NCBI GenBank assembly: GCA_026874595.1
Contig: CM049322.1
Location: forward strand, 45,689,340-45,753,339
Length of the DNA stretch: 64,000 nt
Reading direction: 5' to 3'
Source: Sipunculus nudus
Lineage: Eukaryota > Annelida > Sipuncula > Golfingiida > Sipunculidae
In this document: positions 23,588-35,018 of the stretch, one piece after another
Layout of the letters: every line of letters begins with the position of its first letter
How positions within the stretch are numbered: the stretch's first letter is position 1
Notes under the pieces: model-generated
The model's input: the letters and a program-made list of their open reading frames with translations, nothing else
What the model was told of the DNA's origin: nothing
Database searches by the model: none
Made by a program: the position numbers and the translations under genes

Positions 23588-26500
23588 TCACTTTTTTTAT
23601 TATTATTTGTTCATCCAAAGGTTAGATTGTGTATTTCCAACATATGTCATGCGACCGATTTAGATCAATGGAGAAAGAATACGGTTTGGTCCTTACGTCA
23701 CTTACCTAATTCTGACCCGTCGTGCAGTGACGCCTCTTTGGGGATATTAGGGTTGAGTGAAATCCGCCGTGTCCTGGTCTCTTTACATTTCCCGTTGAAC
23801 TTCCTGAAAAAAAAAGCGCACTTATTTTTAAATGAAAGTTTCATAATATTTTTTTTTTTTTTCGAAAAAAAAGATGATCAGTTATGGACCTGACCGTGAA
23901 CTCAGAGTCAATAGGCATTTATATTTGAATGGTAAGCCCACAAATGTCATGACACAAGATAAACGGGGTAATGCACTTCAACGGCCATCAATCCTATTGC
24001 ATCGATATGGTTGTCAACAACCAGTAATTGTGTCATTAGGCTATAAGTAGTGTGTTAAACAAAATAATACATGTGAACTAACACACCAAAGTGAAAAGCC
24101 TTCCGTTGATACATCGTCATTTCCTGTGTCGCTTACAAGTTGGTCCAGACACCCATGCTATACGGTCATGCGGTCAGAACAAAGACAAGGGTTGAATTAC
24201 CTGCATGCTGTGTTACAGCGGTATTTTTCTCGCACATGGTAAGTGATCGGTAAACGTGCACAAGCATATCGGACGAATGGTCTAATTGACGAAAATATTT
24301 GCATTTGTAAAGCATTGAAATAAAATCATGCATTATATGCTAAAGTAGGTCCTCCCTTTTTCATGAATTATATGACCCATACAGACACATATACACATCA
24401 AATATAAATATAAAGCATATATGTATACGTAGATGTATTTTGAAAATATACTTACAGGTCAGTTACGTTGATGAACAGCACTCCTTTTTCATCATACATG
24501 TCATAAATTGTCCCATGCCATTCTCCAGCCACAGTCGTCATCCTCTCTACTGCGTACCACCGTCCAATACACTAAAAGAAACAAAGTACTTCAGGAGTAA
24601 GCAGGGTCAGATAACACTATATTCGAATACAGCACTGCTCGGTGCGTGTCCTAAATACACGTGGGGCTAATGCTGTATAACATGCAAAAAATATCCAGTC
24701 AGTTGTTTTAACAACCATAGGTTAAACTTATTTTCGACTTGAGGCCTATGACATCCTTGATTTTGTTAGTATGCAAGAGGGTAACCACTTTGATTGGTTA
24801 AGAGAAAATGGGGACCTATTTAAGGAGTTTTTGGTGATTAGGAGACGTGTATCGACAAAGCTAGAGCAGAATAACCTTTTTTGGGGTCACTCCTAAATCC
24901 TCAAATCACAATCGGCTAAAAGATATTGCCGTTTCCGCCTTCTATCAATGGAGAGCCTCCGACTATTTGGTGCTTTTATCCCTTGCATTGAGGGCATTTT
25001 GACTATGCCTGATGGCCTACTGCTACGCTCTCACTTAAACCAAACCAATCTATAGATATGTTCCTGTACTTTCACTGAGAACCTAGCATATGCGAGAAAA
25101 AAATTCCATTTTGACAAAACATTTTGGTAAATTCCAGTGCATAATTGTTGCATTTGTGTATGCATGAAAACGAGCATGAACCGCACAGGTTACTGGACGA
25201 TAGTCAACTCGTTCACCACACAATAATTGCCTTGTTATTTCGTTCACCACACAATAATTGCCTTGTTATCATAGAAACTGTGAGCTTACATCTATTTTAT
25301 GCCAACTCATCAATCGTAGCCTAAATTTAAGAATTGCCAACTGTACAACGCTATTGATGCAATTGGATGGATGGTCGTTGCATTCCCTTCCCAGGTATGA
25401 CTTGTATAATCACCCATGTACAGGCTTACCTGCCCATTGAGTTGAATATAATAGTTTTTGGATATAGGCCAGATATCGGAGTGCCCTAACATTATAATCA
25501 ACCTGAAATACAATTTAAAGTGAAGAAATTGTAAGTGGGACAACCCGTCTTGCACAGCTGAAAAAAAATAATCAAAGATTAACAGGCTTTCAGAAATATA
25601 AAAGAATAATACATAATATATCATTTTCTTTTGGCTAAATGCAAACTTTATTTTTGTTTGAAGCGCTAAAAACTAACTTAAGTCTGGCTTTCTAACCGCT
25701 GTAAACGCGAAAATGCTCAAGGCACGAATAATATGAATCACTATAATTTAAATTATGGTTTCCAAAGTTTTTCCCCATCCGGATATCAAGTTAGACGTGT
25801 CTAGGTCTTAAGTTCCAATTTATGCCCTATTAACTGACTTTCATACGATTGGACACGAAGGTAATTACAGTCAGCTAAGCAGATACTGTTACCGGCTACA
25901 TTGCTTGAAAAGATGCAGGAAAACAAGGAACGTTCATTTACATGTATATATGAATATGATAAGGCAAAAACATACAATTTAATATTCATTTTTTCATTTA
26001 TCAGTACTAATAGATCAGCAATAGAAAAACAAACAAAATTATTAAAATCGCAAACATGAAGAATCCCATCTATAATAACTGAGAAGTTAAGCAATCTTTT
26101 TATATAATCCACTGTAAAAACATGTCTAAACAAGGAAAGGAGTAACTCCGTGCTTTCCTTAAGACGGGGCACGCCGTTGGGCAATTTCTTGGTGTTCTAT
26201 TATCAACTTCTGTTATGCCAGTTGTCAATAATTGAACTTCATCGATCATTCAAATTGAAGCTTTACATTATTTAATTGACAGAAATATTCATCTCCTTAC
26301 ATTATTTCATTCAAGGACATAGTTTATGTTTATTTTTTTTTTATATTTTCATTCATAAGTGATTCATTATAGGATTATATAAAAATTAGCTATATACAAA
26401 CTATTGATCAAATGGTAATGTTTCAACTCTGAAAATTATTTTTTAAAGGTTCATATGTTTTTATTTAACTGTTCTGTTGTCCTTCAAATGATTCAAAGCT

Positions 26501-26733
26501 GAGCTCTACAGGCAACATGTTAAACTCATTTAGGTCTCGTACGCCTCATTTAGGACAGACACATTTAAGACAATTAGTGACCCAGTGCGACCTGTTAACA
26601 ATTATGTTCTTTCATCCAAGACAACCTATATGTAATTTGTCTTCACTTTAACATATATCCATATTATTTCTGACTTTTGACTGACTTTCCCTGGCTTGCT
26701 CCGTAAACACACACCCATACCCATATATACCCA

Positions 26734-26823
<90 letters not shown>

Positions 26824-28200
26824 GTGTGAGACAGAGAGAGAGAGGGAGATACAGAGAGGGAGAGAGACAGACAGACAGATAAACAGACAGGCAAATAAAC
26901 AGACAGATAAAGCTGGTGACAATTATGAAAAACCATTCCCTTATCCTTGGTGTTTTGGTCTCCATGGGGTGAGGGGGGGGGGGGGGGTTAAGCGCGAGCT
27001 AGTGCTCACAGGGCCATCGCAGCAGAATGTATATACAGGGTGGACTGTTAAACTGTTCGATATTGATAAACTTACAATAAAACACTCCCATCTTACAGTA
27101 GATTGGTACCAAACTCACAATACAATAGCTATCACATCGGGTCTACTATATACCTTTTGCCTGAAACTGTGGTTGGCAATATATTCTAGAGGATAAAAGT
27201 TTAGATTTAAAAGTTTAAAAGAGATAAAAGATTTTCCACTTTTCATAGTTTTCTGTGGGGTTTATTTTTGTGATCCAACCATGTAATATTCTACGCACAC
27301 TATATCCATTATTAAAAGAATTGATAATTTTAGATAAGATCTGATCGAACGGGGACCGATCGACCGAGAAGAAATTGGAGACAATTTGAAAGATGACATT
27401 ATTTATAATGGCAATATTTTTTCTTTCGACTTGTCTTCGCTTTGACTATGGGAATCCTTATTCATTAAGGCCTTTTTTGCTATTATTTCCAAGGTTCATA
27501 CGTGCATTTATGAATGTACAATTGTAAATATTCTTTTATGACGTTCTGGAACCTGATCATGTTCCGGATCCAAACCAAACTCTAATCAATTCTTCACGGA
27601 CCAATTCCGACGCAGCCACGAGAATCCGTTCATGACTGTGAGAGTTATGTTGTAAACAAACAAACACATGAACGGGGATTACCGTATACCCTCCTCGCTG
27701 ATTCAATACAATTAAGGCCAAAAAATAAAAGGTATGGTTCTCAGGCACCGCCCGCACCAATTTTAAACCCCCGCATCAAAAAAAATTAATTTTGATTTTC
27801 AATAGAAACCTACCAATTTTGAGCTGCGGTCGCTCGGACATTTCTTTCAAGAAAATAAAATCATACGATTTCCTTTGTTATGTAGTGCTTTTACTTATTT
27901 AGCAAAATAAATCTGTTTTTACCATGCTTTTCCCTTAACATTTGCATTTTTAGCGAATCATACAAAAAAAATAAAAAATAAAAAAAAACCGCCCGCCCGC
28001 ATTGATTTATGAAAAAATGTGCCTTAGAACCATATTTATTTGTTTTGGCCTAAGACAGTTGTATTATTATTCTGTTATGCCAGTTGTTGACTTACCCTAG
28101 CAAAAGCAACATCATCTTTGAATGGTTGGTCCTTCATCAAACACTGCCCGGCACTGTGAACAGCAGTTACCATGGCAATTAGAATCAGAACAGGTATCAT
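22190..28200 (-). CDS. Lipocalin-like secreted protein, gene B (complete, four exons)
   Basis: Exons are 28,200-28,096, 24,571-24,456, 23,803-23,706 and 22,359-22,190 (stop TAG). Junction phases 0, 2 and 1 all agree, and every intron is GT-AG. The product is 162 residues: signal peptide 1-17 (cleavage near HSA-GQC), the lipocalin first motif GRWY at 38-41, a basic middle region with Cys80, and a last exon with FNTFWVAYFC and VDIVSRTM, aligned to TDYNNYKIIWYC and TLWSR of gene C. Mature cysteines are 20, 36, 80, 126 and 136. The TDY motif itself is lost (GGSFN), so this is an outlier lipocalin. An NVT sequon lies in exon 2. The length is typical of the family. A secreted carrier of a small ligand is likely by family; the ligand is unknown. 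It is the best-preserved gene of the cluster and was used to find the exons of A and C. Confidence 0.85.
22801..23302 (+). mobile_element. Harbinger-like MITE, copy 1 (gene B intron 3)
   Basis: Inverted ends start GGCCAATAACGGTAGGGTTC on the left and GGCCAAAATAAA...GGTTCACAGACAC on the right (reverse complement). It is flanked by TAA on the left and TTA on the right. Its interior matches copy 2 (27,716-28,050) and contains a (TA)n expansion at about 22,992-23,050 that accounts for its greater length. Confidence 0.7.
23541..23585. repeat. (TA)n microsatellite in gene B intron 3
   Basis: About 20 TA units between exon 3 and MITE copy 1. Confidence 0.95.
23706..23803 (-). CDS. Gene B exon 3
   Basis: A T-rich tract and TCAG precede GAAGTTCAACGG. 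In the phase set by exon 2 it reads KFNGKCKETRTRRISLN and then NIPKEASLHDGSEL. Ends TTA G|GTAAGT in phase 1. The plus-strand ORF across this region is a shadow. Confidence 0.82.
24456..24571 (-). CDS. Gene B exon 2 (GxW strand)
   Basis: Acceptor CTTTTAG, then TGT ATT GGA CGG TGG. Encodes CIGRWYAVERM and EWHGTIYDMYDEKGVLFIN, ending CT|GTAAGT in phase 2. Confidence 0.87.
24572..27715. other. Gene B intron 1, main part
   Basis: Contains (TA)n-(GA)n at 26,738-26,820, a poly-G run at about 26,970-26,987 and the 31-bp duplication. A minus-strand stretch at about 25,432-25,505 has good splice signals (TTTCAG and GGCAG|GTAAGC) but is 73 bp and would break the frame, so it is not included in the gene. 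Confidence 0.6.
25209..25270. repeat. 31-bp tandem duplication
   Basis: tcgttcaccacacaataatt followed by gccttgttat occurs twice in tandem, at 25,209 and 25,240, inside gene B intron 1. Confidence 0.95.
27716..28050 (+). mobile_element. Harbinger-like MITE, copy 2 (gene B intron 1)
   Basis: A 335-bp element with inverted ends of about 30 bp (GGCCAAAAAATAAAAGGTAT and GGCCAAAACAAATAAATATG), flanked on both sides by TAA. A 3-bp TWA target duplication with GG-starting ends fits the PIF/Harbinger superfamily. It is non-autonomous. It ends 46 bp from gene B exon 1. Confidence 0.78.
28096..28200 (-). CDS. Gene B exon 1 (signal peptide)
   Basis: ATG at 28,200-28,198, then IPVLILIAMVTAVHSAGQC. Ends AGG|GTAAGT in phase 0. 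The preceding TTTCCAG at about 28,220 may be the acceptor of a 5' UTR intron. Confidence 0.85.
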
Positions 28201-28367
28201 TCTGGTTACCTAAACTGACCTGGAAACGAATAAAATCATCAAGTTCCTCCCCACCTTTGCTCGGTGATACCCCACTGTTGGTCCACTTAAACTATTAGAC
28301 AATGAAACGTGCTGGTAACGTAAACGACTAGACAGCCAGATCGAACAAGCTACTGTATGGTCGGGTC

Positions 28368-28437
28368 TATAAAAAAAAGGCCCGTGTGTTCTTTCTGATT
28401 CTATTAGCGTGACCGAGTTACCAAGTTGTGCATGCAG
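28368..28437 (-). promoter_or_regulatory. Promoter block conserved between genes A and B (B copy)
   Basis: On the minus strand it begins TGCATGCACAA, continues GGTAACTCGGTCACG, and ends ACACGGGCCTTTTTTTTATAG. See the A copy at 4,021-4,087. It lies 237 bp from the ATG. Confidence 0.5.
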
Positions 28438-28739
28438 CATGCAAAAGCATACCCGACCGCTTAACCTTGGACCGGACAGGTCCGGGCAGCTCTACCTATT
28501 TTTAAAAGGTTAAAGAATCATTCTCTAGTGGCATAAAAATCAGCTGTACCCTTCACGTGCGTGTTTGTTTTTATCTTATTTAGATCATATCCTCTAGTAA
28601 ACGGTTTGCTGTGTAAGTGAAAAATTAAAAAAAAAAATATTTTTTGAACAAATATATGTAATGAAATAATATGTAGAATCAAAGCACATGATAAACAATA
28701 ATTCAAATTAAATTTTATGATATTTTAATAAATGGACCA

Positions 28740-28860
28740 GACCGCTCGGACCGGTCACCTACTTGACCGAACTTGACCGAACCAGGACCGGACCGCCTAT
28801 GTGGTGGACTGCACGACCAGGGCGGTCCGGTCCGGTCTGCACCTTCGTTTAGGGAGCATC
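28740..28860 (-). mobile_element. hAT-like element end fragment (GGTCC-rich)
   Basis: The reverse complement reads aaggtgcagaccggaccgga and later cacataggcggtccggtcctgg, matching the left end of the intact element at 42,376. This fragment is therefore in minus orientation. Its other end was not resolved. Confidence 0.55.
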
Positions 28861-29084
28861 CCGTATTAGGCTGTCACTTGCATACCTTATAATACAGATT
28901 TCTATTTTTTTTTTTTTTTTTTTTTTTTTTCTTAGTGGGAGGGGGGGTTCTCAAATTTTCAAGGGAATTTATCTATTTTAACTTTCAAGTGTCAAACCCA
29001 TAAAACATATCGGAATTAGGTTTGACGTTGACTCAATATGAACAGGAGAAAAAATTAAAGTACGGAGTACTCATTGGATATTTA

Positions 29085-29718
29085 TAATTGGTCCGGTTCA
29101 GCAGAATAGCGGTACGGTCCCGGTCCGAGCCAACAGTAATCGATCCTGTCCAGTTGGCAAACCGTTACAAGCGGTTCGCCCTTTTCACAGAAAACAATTA
29201 AAATATATTATAATCACTATTTTTATGGTTATTTACTTTGTAATTTTTGTGAACGTTATTTTAATCGACATCATTTAAAGAAAATTTAAATCAAACACAA
29301 TCGATAATCACAAACACAGCAGGCCGCCCAACATATTAGTAATATCAGTGACATATGCAATAGCCAACAGCGTAAATCGCGAGACTTAATTTTTTTATAT
29401 TCAAATTATACCATTAATTGAGAGTCATTAACACTTATAATGCATACATTTATACACAATGTAGAATGCTATCATCTGTGAATTTGAAACGCATCGATCA
29501 ACCGTCTTTCATTCCTCCTCCCCTGTGAAAAAGGTTTTGCAAGGAAAGAAAACTACTTGGCCGGAACCGGCTGAACAGTGGTCATAATATGGGGGCAAAC
29601 TTTAAAAATAAAGCTAGGCATAGCCCAGGCCTAAGCAGCCCGGTACTTTGTGATTGCTGTCCGGTCCACCCCAAAATTATGGACCAGACGGGTCCAAGCG
29701 GTCCAGTCCGCACCTGTG
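29085..29718 (+). mobile_element. hAT-like element, partial copy
   Basis: The interior cgataatcacaaacacagca and the right end gtccaagcggtccagtccgcacctgtg match 42,376-42,941. The left terminal repeat is missing or degraded. Confidence 0.6.
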
Positions 29719-32479
29719 TTCGCCAGAGTCTGGAAGTCGCACTAAAGATCCGGAAGGTCTTCGTTATTTAAAAGCTTGGTTCTTCGGTCTCTCACCAGAT
29801 GGCAGCAGCTCACATTGTAGATGCAAAGGGCATTTCATGATTTTCATGACATCTTCAGGGTACCTCGGGAATGAGCCAAGAAAGAATTGATTAGGTATCG
29901 GTGTGATCCACCTCATGATCCGGGTCCAGGAACCTTGGAATCAGGGTCATCAATATAGGGGTGGGGTTAGATTTTGATATTGCTCGCCCGTTAGGCTTAA
30001 AGGGGTTACCTCATGGACCACTGACAACTCTATCCACTTAATTAAATTTGATAAGACTCGCCTCTCCGACTCAAATGGTTTATCTGCATGATTACATGCT
30101 TGATTAAATATGTTTGACGCGTGCTCTCAGGAAAAAAAGTCATAGGGTGTGTTGCATAGTGAACAAGAGATATATCATAAACATGGTCTTTGATTCGGGA
30201 GCATTACCCATAAGGTAAAAACTGTTCATAATTAAATTTGTACGAAAAACAATATTGATTTGTTTTTATAGTTAATTCGAAGTATGAATCCGTATTTTGC
30301 AGGCGTTATGTGATCAAATATGCAGGCAGTCATTCACACTGCGTAGGATCGTACTCACAACGGGTTTGAATAGAAACATCTCCAGCAGGAAGAGCGGAAT
30401 GATTACGTTTTTCAGAAATATTTTAATATCACACACGTCCAGGTAAATGTTTAGTAATTATTCTTTTAAGTGAAAAATATAAACAATACGTTTTATCCAA
30501 ATCAAAAACATTTTTGCTATACCTCGTGACCTTCGACACGTTCACATGATTGTTCAAAGTTTGAAGACAGCTATTTAGAAGAAACCTTTTTTTTATATAG
30601 AGAACATACACGAACAGGTAAATGCACAGTGATTGTCTGTTCCTTTAGTTGAAACGAATAAAACGTGTTCGGGCAAATCAAAAACCTGTGGGAATCTTTA
30701 TAAAATCTTTGACAGACTCTGATATTTGCGTTATCGTTAGGCTGTCAGTCATCGAGAGGTAATTATAAAGTACATTACCGTAGAGAATGTAAACATTATA
30801 AATAAATCTCTATAATTTACTGCTTGAAAATTAACATCTTGTTTATTTGATTGGCCCGCTTATATGAATATTATCAACGGGATCGGCTGTATTGAGTCAT
30901 ATTTATACAGAAGCGGTAAATTATCAAATCGCAATTGTTATGAAATTTGTATTTAATGTAGATCTTAAATGCATCCATTGTATGATACAAGTGGGGCTGC
31001 CTGATATTTGTTTATTGTATGTCAACTTAATGGTTATTTTGAGACTGGCAGATATCAGGCAGCGTGCATGCCCAGAAGCACAGTGAGTCTGATTACTGAG
31101 CATTGTTCCCAATGTAAATACTGTTCATCATTATTTAGGACATGATTTAAAAGCGGTGCCCTATAGTAATCAATTTGTCCTGCCGTCCATCAGGGACGCT
31201 TTCTTTAGCGCGCCGTAACTGATATATTTCATTTTTCTAATATTCATGACTTAATATCTGAAGCATCACAGCCGTACTGAAAATCCAATTTAGCCGTGAG
31301 AGCAAATCGATGCTTCCCTTTCGCGGACAATTTCTAAAAGAGAATATGTTCGATCTTTTTTTTATAAAATCAATAATGGTGACTGGTGCATATAAGGGCT
31401 CCAACCAACCGATTTACAGAATTGTCTTATATATATTGCAAAAAAAATGACAAAATTAACATCCTAATAGGGCTGTGTGGTTAAAAATGTTATACTCCTT
31501 TTAAATCCAATTTGGCTGCCAGGCAAATAGTATAAAATTTTCGCATATATTTTATAAATAAAATCGTTTCAGGACTTGACGTAATTTTCAAAAGGCTTCT
31601 CATTTTAGACTATTTTGGTGCTGAATTTCATACCAGTCTGGCACCAATTGACCAGACGGCTACCATTTTGAGGAATTGGGCCATAACTGAGGACCTTTAT
31701 CGTCCCAACAATCTTTAGTTAGCATTTCTTATGTTTCTATTATTATTATTATCATTACAGTCCACCCTGTCTGAACGACCACCTGTGAAATGCGGGCAAC
31801 AGGCAATTACGACCACTGGATATACGAGTCCCTTTCGAAATTTCGTTATGTTATGTAAAGAAAAAACCTGTTATTTTTTTTTTTTTAATTATTTTTGTAT
31901 TTGTATTATTATTAGTTTAGATAATTTCGATTTTTCGGAAAGAATTTTTATCATGAATCTGAAATGAACATGTATCTATGAGGACTGCATGATATATGTA
32001 TAGGGTGGACGATTAGTGATGTAGGCCCGGAGTCCGGACTCGAGTCCATTTTTTATGGACTCACTGTATCTCTAAACTAATATGCATATCACTTCAGATT
32101 CTCAAGTTGTCAAATTAACATATGGGCACTTTGATACTGTCATATGATGCTATCATTTGCGAATTAATTATTCACCTTTGGCGTTCACTACCCCACCACC
32201 TTTTGGGCCAGCCATTGTGCCAAATTAGTCTGATATATGTTTTAGTGCCAAGACTCGAGAAGAACCGGCAGATTTATTTGTCCTTTCTATTCTCAATACA
32301 ACTGAGGAGAGCTGCCATATGGAGTTAGCAACTGGTTTTATTGCTTGCCGCAAATCTTCGATTTTCGTCAATTGCATATGTCTGCGGTTGTGTTTGTTGC
32401 TTGCCGGAAATGTTCGGTTTTCGGCTAGAATGTTTTTCAGTTGCTTATGACTGTCTGTGTTTATATGTGTGTGTGTGTT

Positions 32480-33480
32480 TGTCACGCATCTACAGGCCAC
32501 AATTTTACAGCAATCAACTAGAAACTTACAGGGTTATTTGACAACCTGAAGTCTTGGTCTTCTATTGTTTTAGTCAATATAGGTCAAAGGTCAAGGTCAA
32601 AGTCATTGAGAAACGACGAATTGTTATTTCCATCATACCTTCGTCAATATTAGTCCTATCTTCACAAACAGACTCAGTTTCTTCCTCTGGGTCTTTTCCA
32701 TAATCTGGTCTAGTCGACTGATCTCAGTCTTGTGTCACTTTTTCCGTATGTCTGTCTCTTTGTCAGTTGTCCTCAATTTTGCCTACTTGTTGGTTCTTGT
32801 GTCTTACAATTAGCGATCTAGAGGCCACAGTTATGCAGGAATCCTTTTGAAACTTGCACATCTTATGTCTTATAGTAATGTGTGGAAATTTTTTTTTTTT
32901 TCATTTTTTAAAAATAGCCTCTAGGGGGCGCTGAACTCGAAACACTACAACATTTTTTTTGCCATATTGCCAAAACTATGAACCTTTCCTACATAAATCA
33001 AGGCTCATGTTGCTCCCCTTAACCATCCCCATATCTTTTGCTTGGTCATATGTTATCTCATATGTTTCAGTTTGTCAGTATGTCTATCTGTTTGTCAGTC
33101 GTCGTCAATTTCGCCTGCTTGCTTTGCTTTGTCTTCTATATAGCATTCTAGAGGCCACAGTTTAACAGGAATCACTTTGTAGCTTATTTATATATCTCAT
33201 ATATCGGAAAGATATTTGAAAGCTATATGCGTGTTTTTTAATTATATCTAAGTTCAAGGTCAAGGTCATTAAAACACTTTGATATGTAATATTCCCTATT
33301 AACTGTGTCAATATCCGTCCTATCTTCACAAACTTGGCTCATTTTCTTCCTCTTTCTCTTCTCCATATAGCATTCTAAAGGCCACAGCTTTGCAGAAATA
33401 ACTTTGAAACCTGTATATCTGGGATATATGTGCATGATTTCTCGGAGCTGTACGTGTTTTATTTTTTTAATAAGTCAAAG
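32480..33480 (+). repeat. Degenerate tandem repeat, unit about 330 bp
   Basis: The phrase agaggccacagttttacaggaatc recurs at about 32,490, 32,820, 33,151 and 33,374 (spacings near 330, 331 and 223). Between copies, cctatcttcacaaac, gtcaaggtcaaagtcatt and tcagtttcttcctct also recur. Diverged and old. Confidence 0.8.
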
Positions 33481-35018
33481 GTCAATGTTACTTAAATCTA
33501 CACATCACATTTTTCTTCTTATTTTTGTCAAAAGGCAGATAAACTGTACCTCAGTGTTCTAGTCCCAGCATGGCCATTTTCTTAAGTACTCTCCCAAATA
33601 GTAATTTTTCTATGTATCCATCTCAATGCATATAGTTAATTTAAAAACTATACAGACCTCATTCTCTTTTTGTAGCAAATAACAAATGTAACACATTCCA
33701 GCAGACCTTCCGTCAGTTTCTATGCTATACACAGCATAATGAATAACTACGAGTTTAAAGTAATATTAATTTTTTATTGTATAGATAGTACAGTGGTGGC
33801 AGGTTACATAAATTAATTATATATATATATATATATATATAAACTTTTGGGTGGAGTTAAGGACGTCTACTCTTTAATGCAGACTTATATGCGATTGCTA
33901 CATAGTCCCCAGGAGAGCACTCTTATAGAATGTGACATGTTTTCCTTTCCGGTTAGCATCGCATGTATCTTAGTTGCTAACGTTGTCCAGCCACAATTTT
34001 TAAACATACCGTTTCTTCAATCAGACACAGACCGTGATTATCTCACAGCCTGTCACCTACTCTACCCAAGTCACATAACTAGTCATGTACAGAATGAATG
34101 ATGGTGCGCCACTGATTGTTCCCCGGAGAGACGGACCATGCTTATCGCACAGCCAGTCGCCTCCTGTTCCCAAGTGACGTATCTACCCATATCCCGAATG
34201 AGTGATGGTGCGCTACTGATTGTTCCCGGAGAGACCGACCATGCTTATCACACAGCCTGTCACCTCCTGTCCCAAAGTGACGTATCTATCTAAGTTCCAC
34301 ATTTGGCCGGGCAAATTTAGAAAACAAAAAACATAGCTCTGCGGAAATGTGCTATTCCTTTTGAGACTCCAGGTGAATTCCTCAGGATCGTGGATAATGT
34401 GTTCATTCAAGTATTAGTAAATGATGACGGATATTTCGAATACATTTCTCAGTTATTGTAATTAACTCTGAATGTAACGACGAAATCTAAAGTAAAATTG
34501 ACAAAAACGGTGCGATGGCTTTGTCCAGATATGACCATTTCGTCATAATTCCTGTACTTTGAACTTCACAATATTGCGTAAGAATAACTCATACTGAACA
34601 ATACAGTGTTCGGCCTGTAATTACGGGTACTTAGATGCCTTTTGCTTCCATTAAAATTACGCTGATTAGGTTTTTGGATTCACATGCCACTTTGCAGTGA
34701 AGATATTATCAAAATCAAATATTATTTTTCAGTTTTTACTGAACTTTTCAAATAGTAATTTTCTATCTATCCGTCTTAATTCAGCAGGAAAGATTGAAGC
34801 GAAACATTTCAGTTATAATCTTATATGAATGTATAAATGAGATTATAATTTATGATATCTTTGAACAGTATATATCCCCCCCCCCCCGACTTTTTTCACT
34901 TTTTTCTCTAGCGACTTCTTTCATTAATACAGATAATGTGCAGGCTTTCTATTAATTCAAATCTATAAATTTTAAATACTGGGAAATTGAATGGCAAAGA
35001 ACAGACAGCAGAAAGGAA
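33481..35018. other. Flank between tandem arrays and Helitron remnant
   Basis: Besides the 105-bp repeat, (TA)n at 33,819-33,841 and poly-C at about 34,877-34,888, nothing was recognised. It may include the 3' part of the Helitron. Confidence 0.45.
34010..34300 (+). repeat. Tandem repeat, unit about 105 bp
   Basis: gaatga(a/g)tgatggtgcgc(c/t) occurs at 34,092 and 34,197. The phrase cacagcctgtcacct occurs before, between and after, giving roughly 2.7 units. Confidence 0.85.

Larger units (their letters stand above)
28441..32479. other. Intergenic, repeat-rich then AT-rich
   Basis: Apart from the hAT-like fragments and a poly-T tract at about 28,902-28,930, no gene or exon was seen. ORFs of 60-80 codons lack splice context. 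Confidence 0.5.

Noticed and set aside
25432..25505. 73-bp minus-strand segment with good acceptor and donor in gene B intron 1
   Set aside because: Length not divisible by three; inclusion would break the phase between exons 1 and 2 that paralogue A confirms. Could be a rare alternative exon.
26626..26965. Three overlapping minus-strand frames of 90-105 codons
   Set aside because: Generated by adjoining (TA)n and (GA)n runs.
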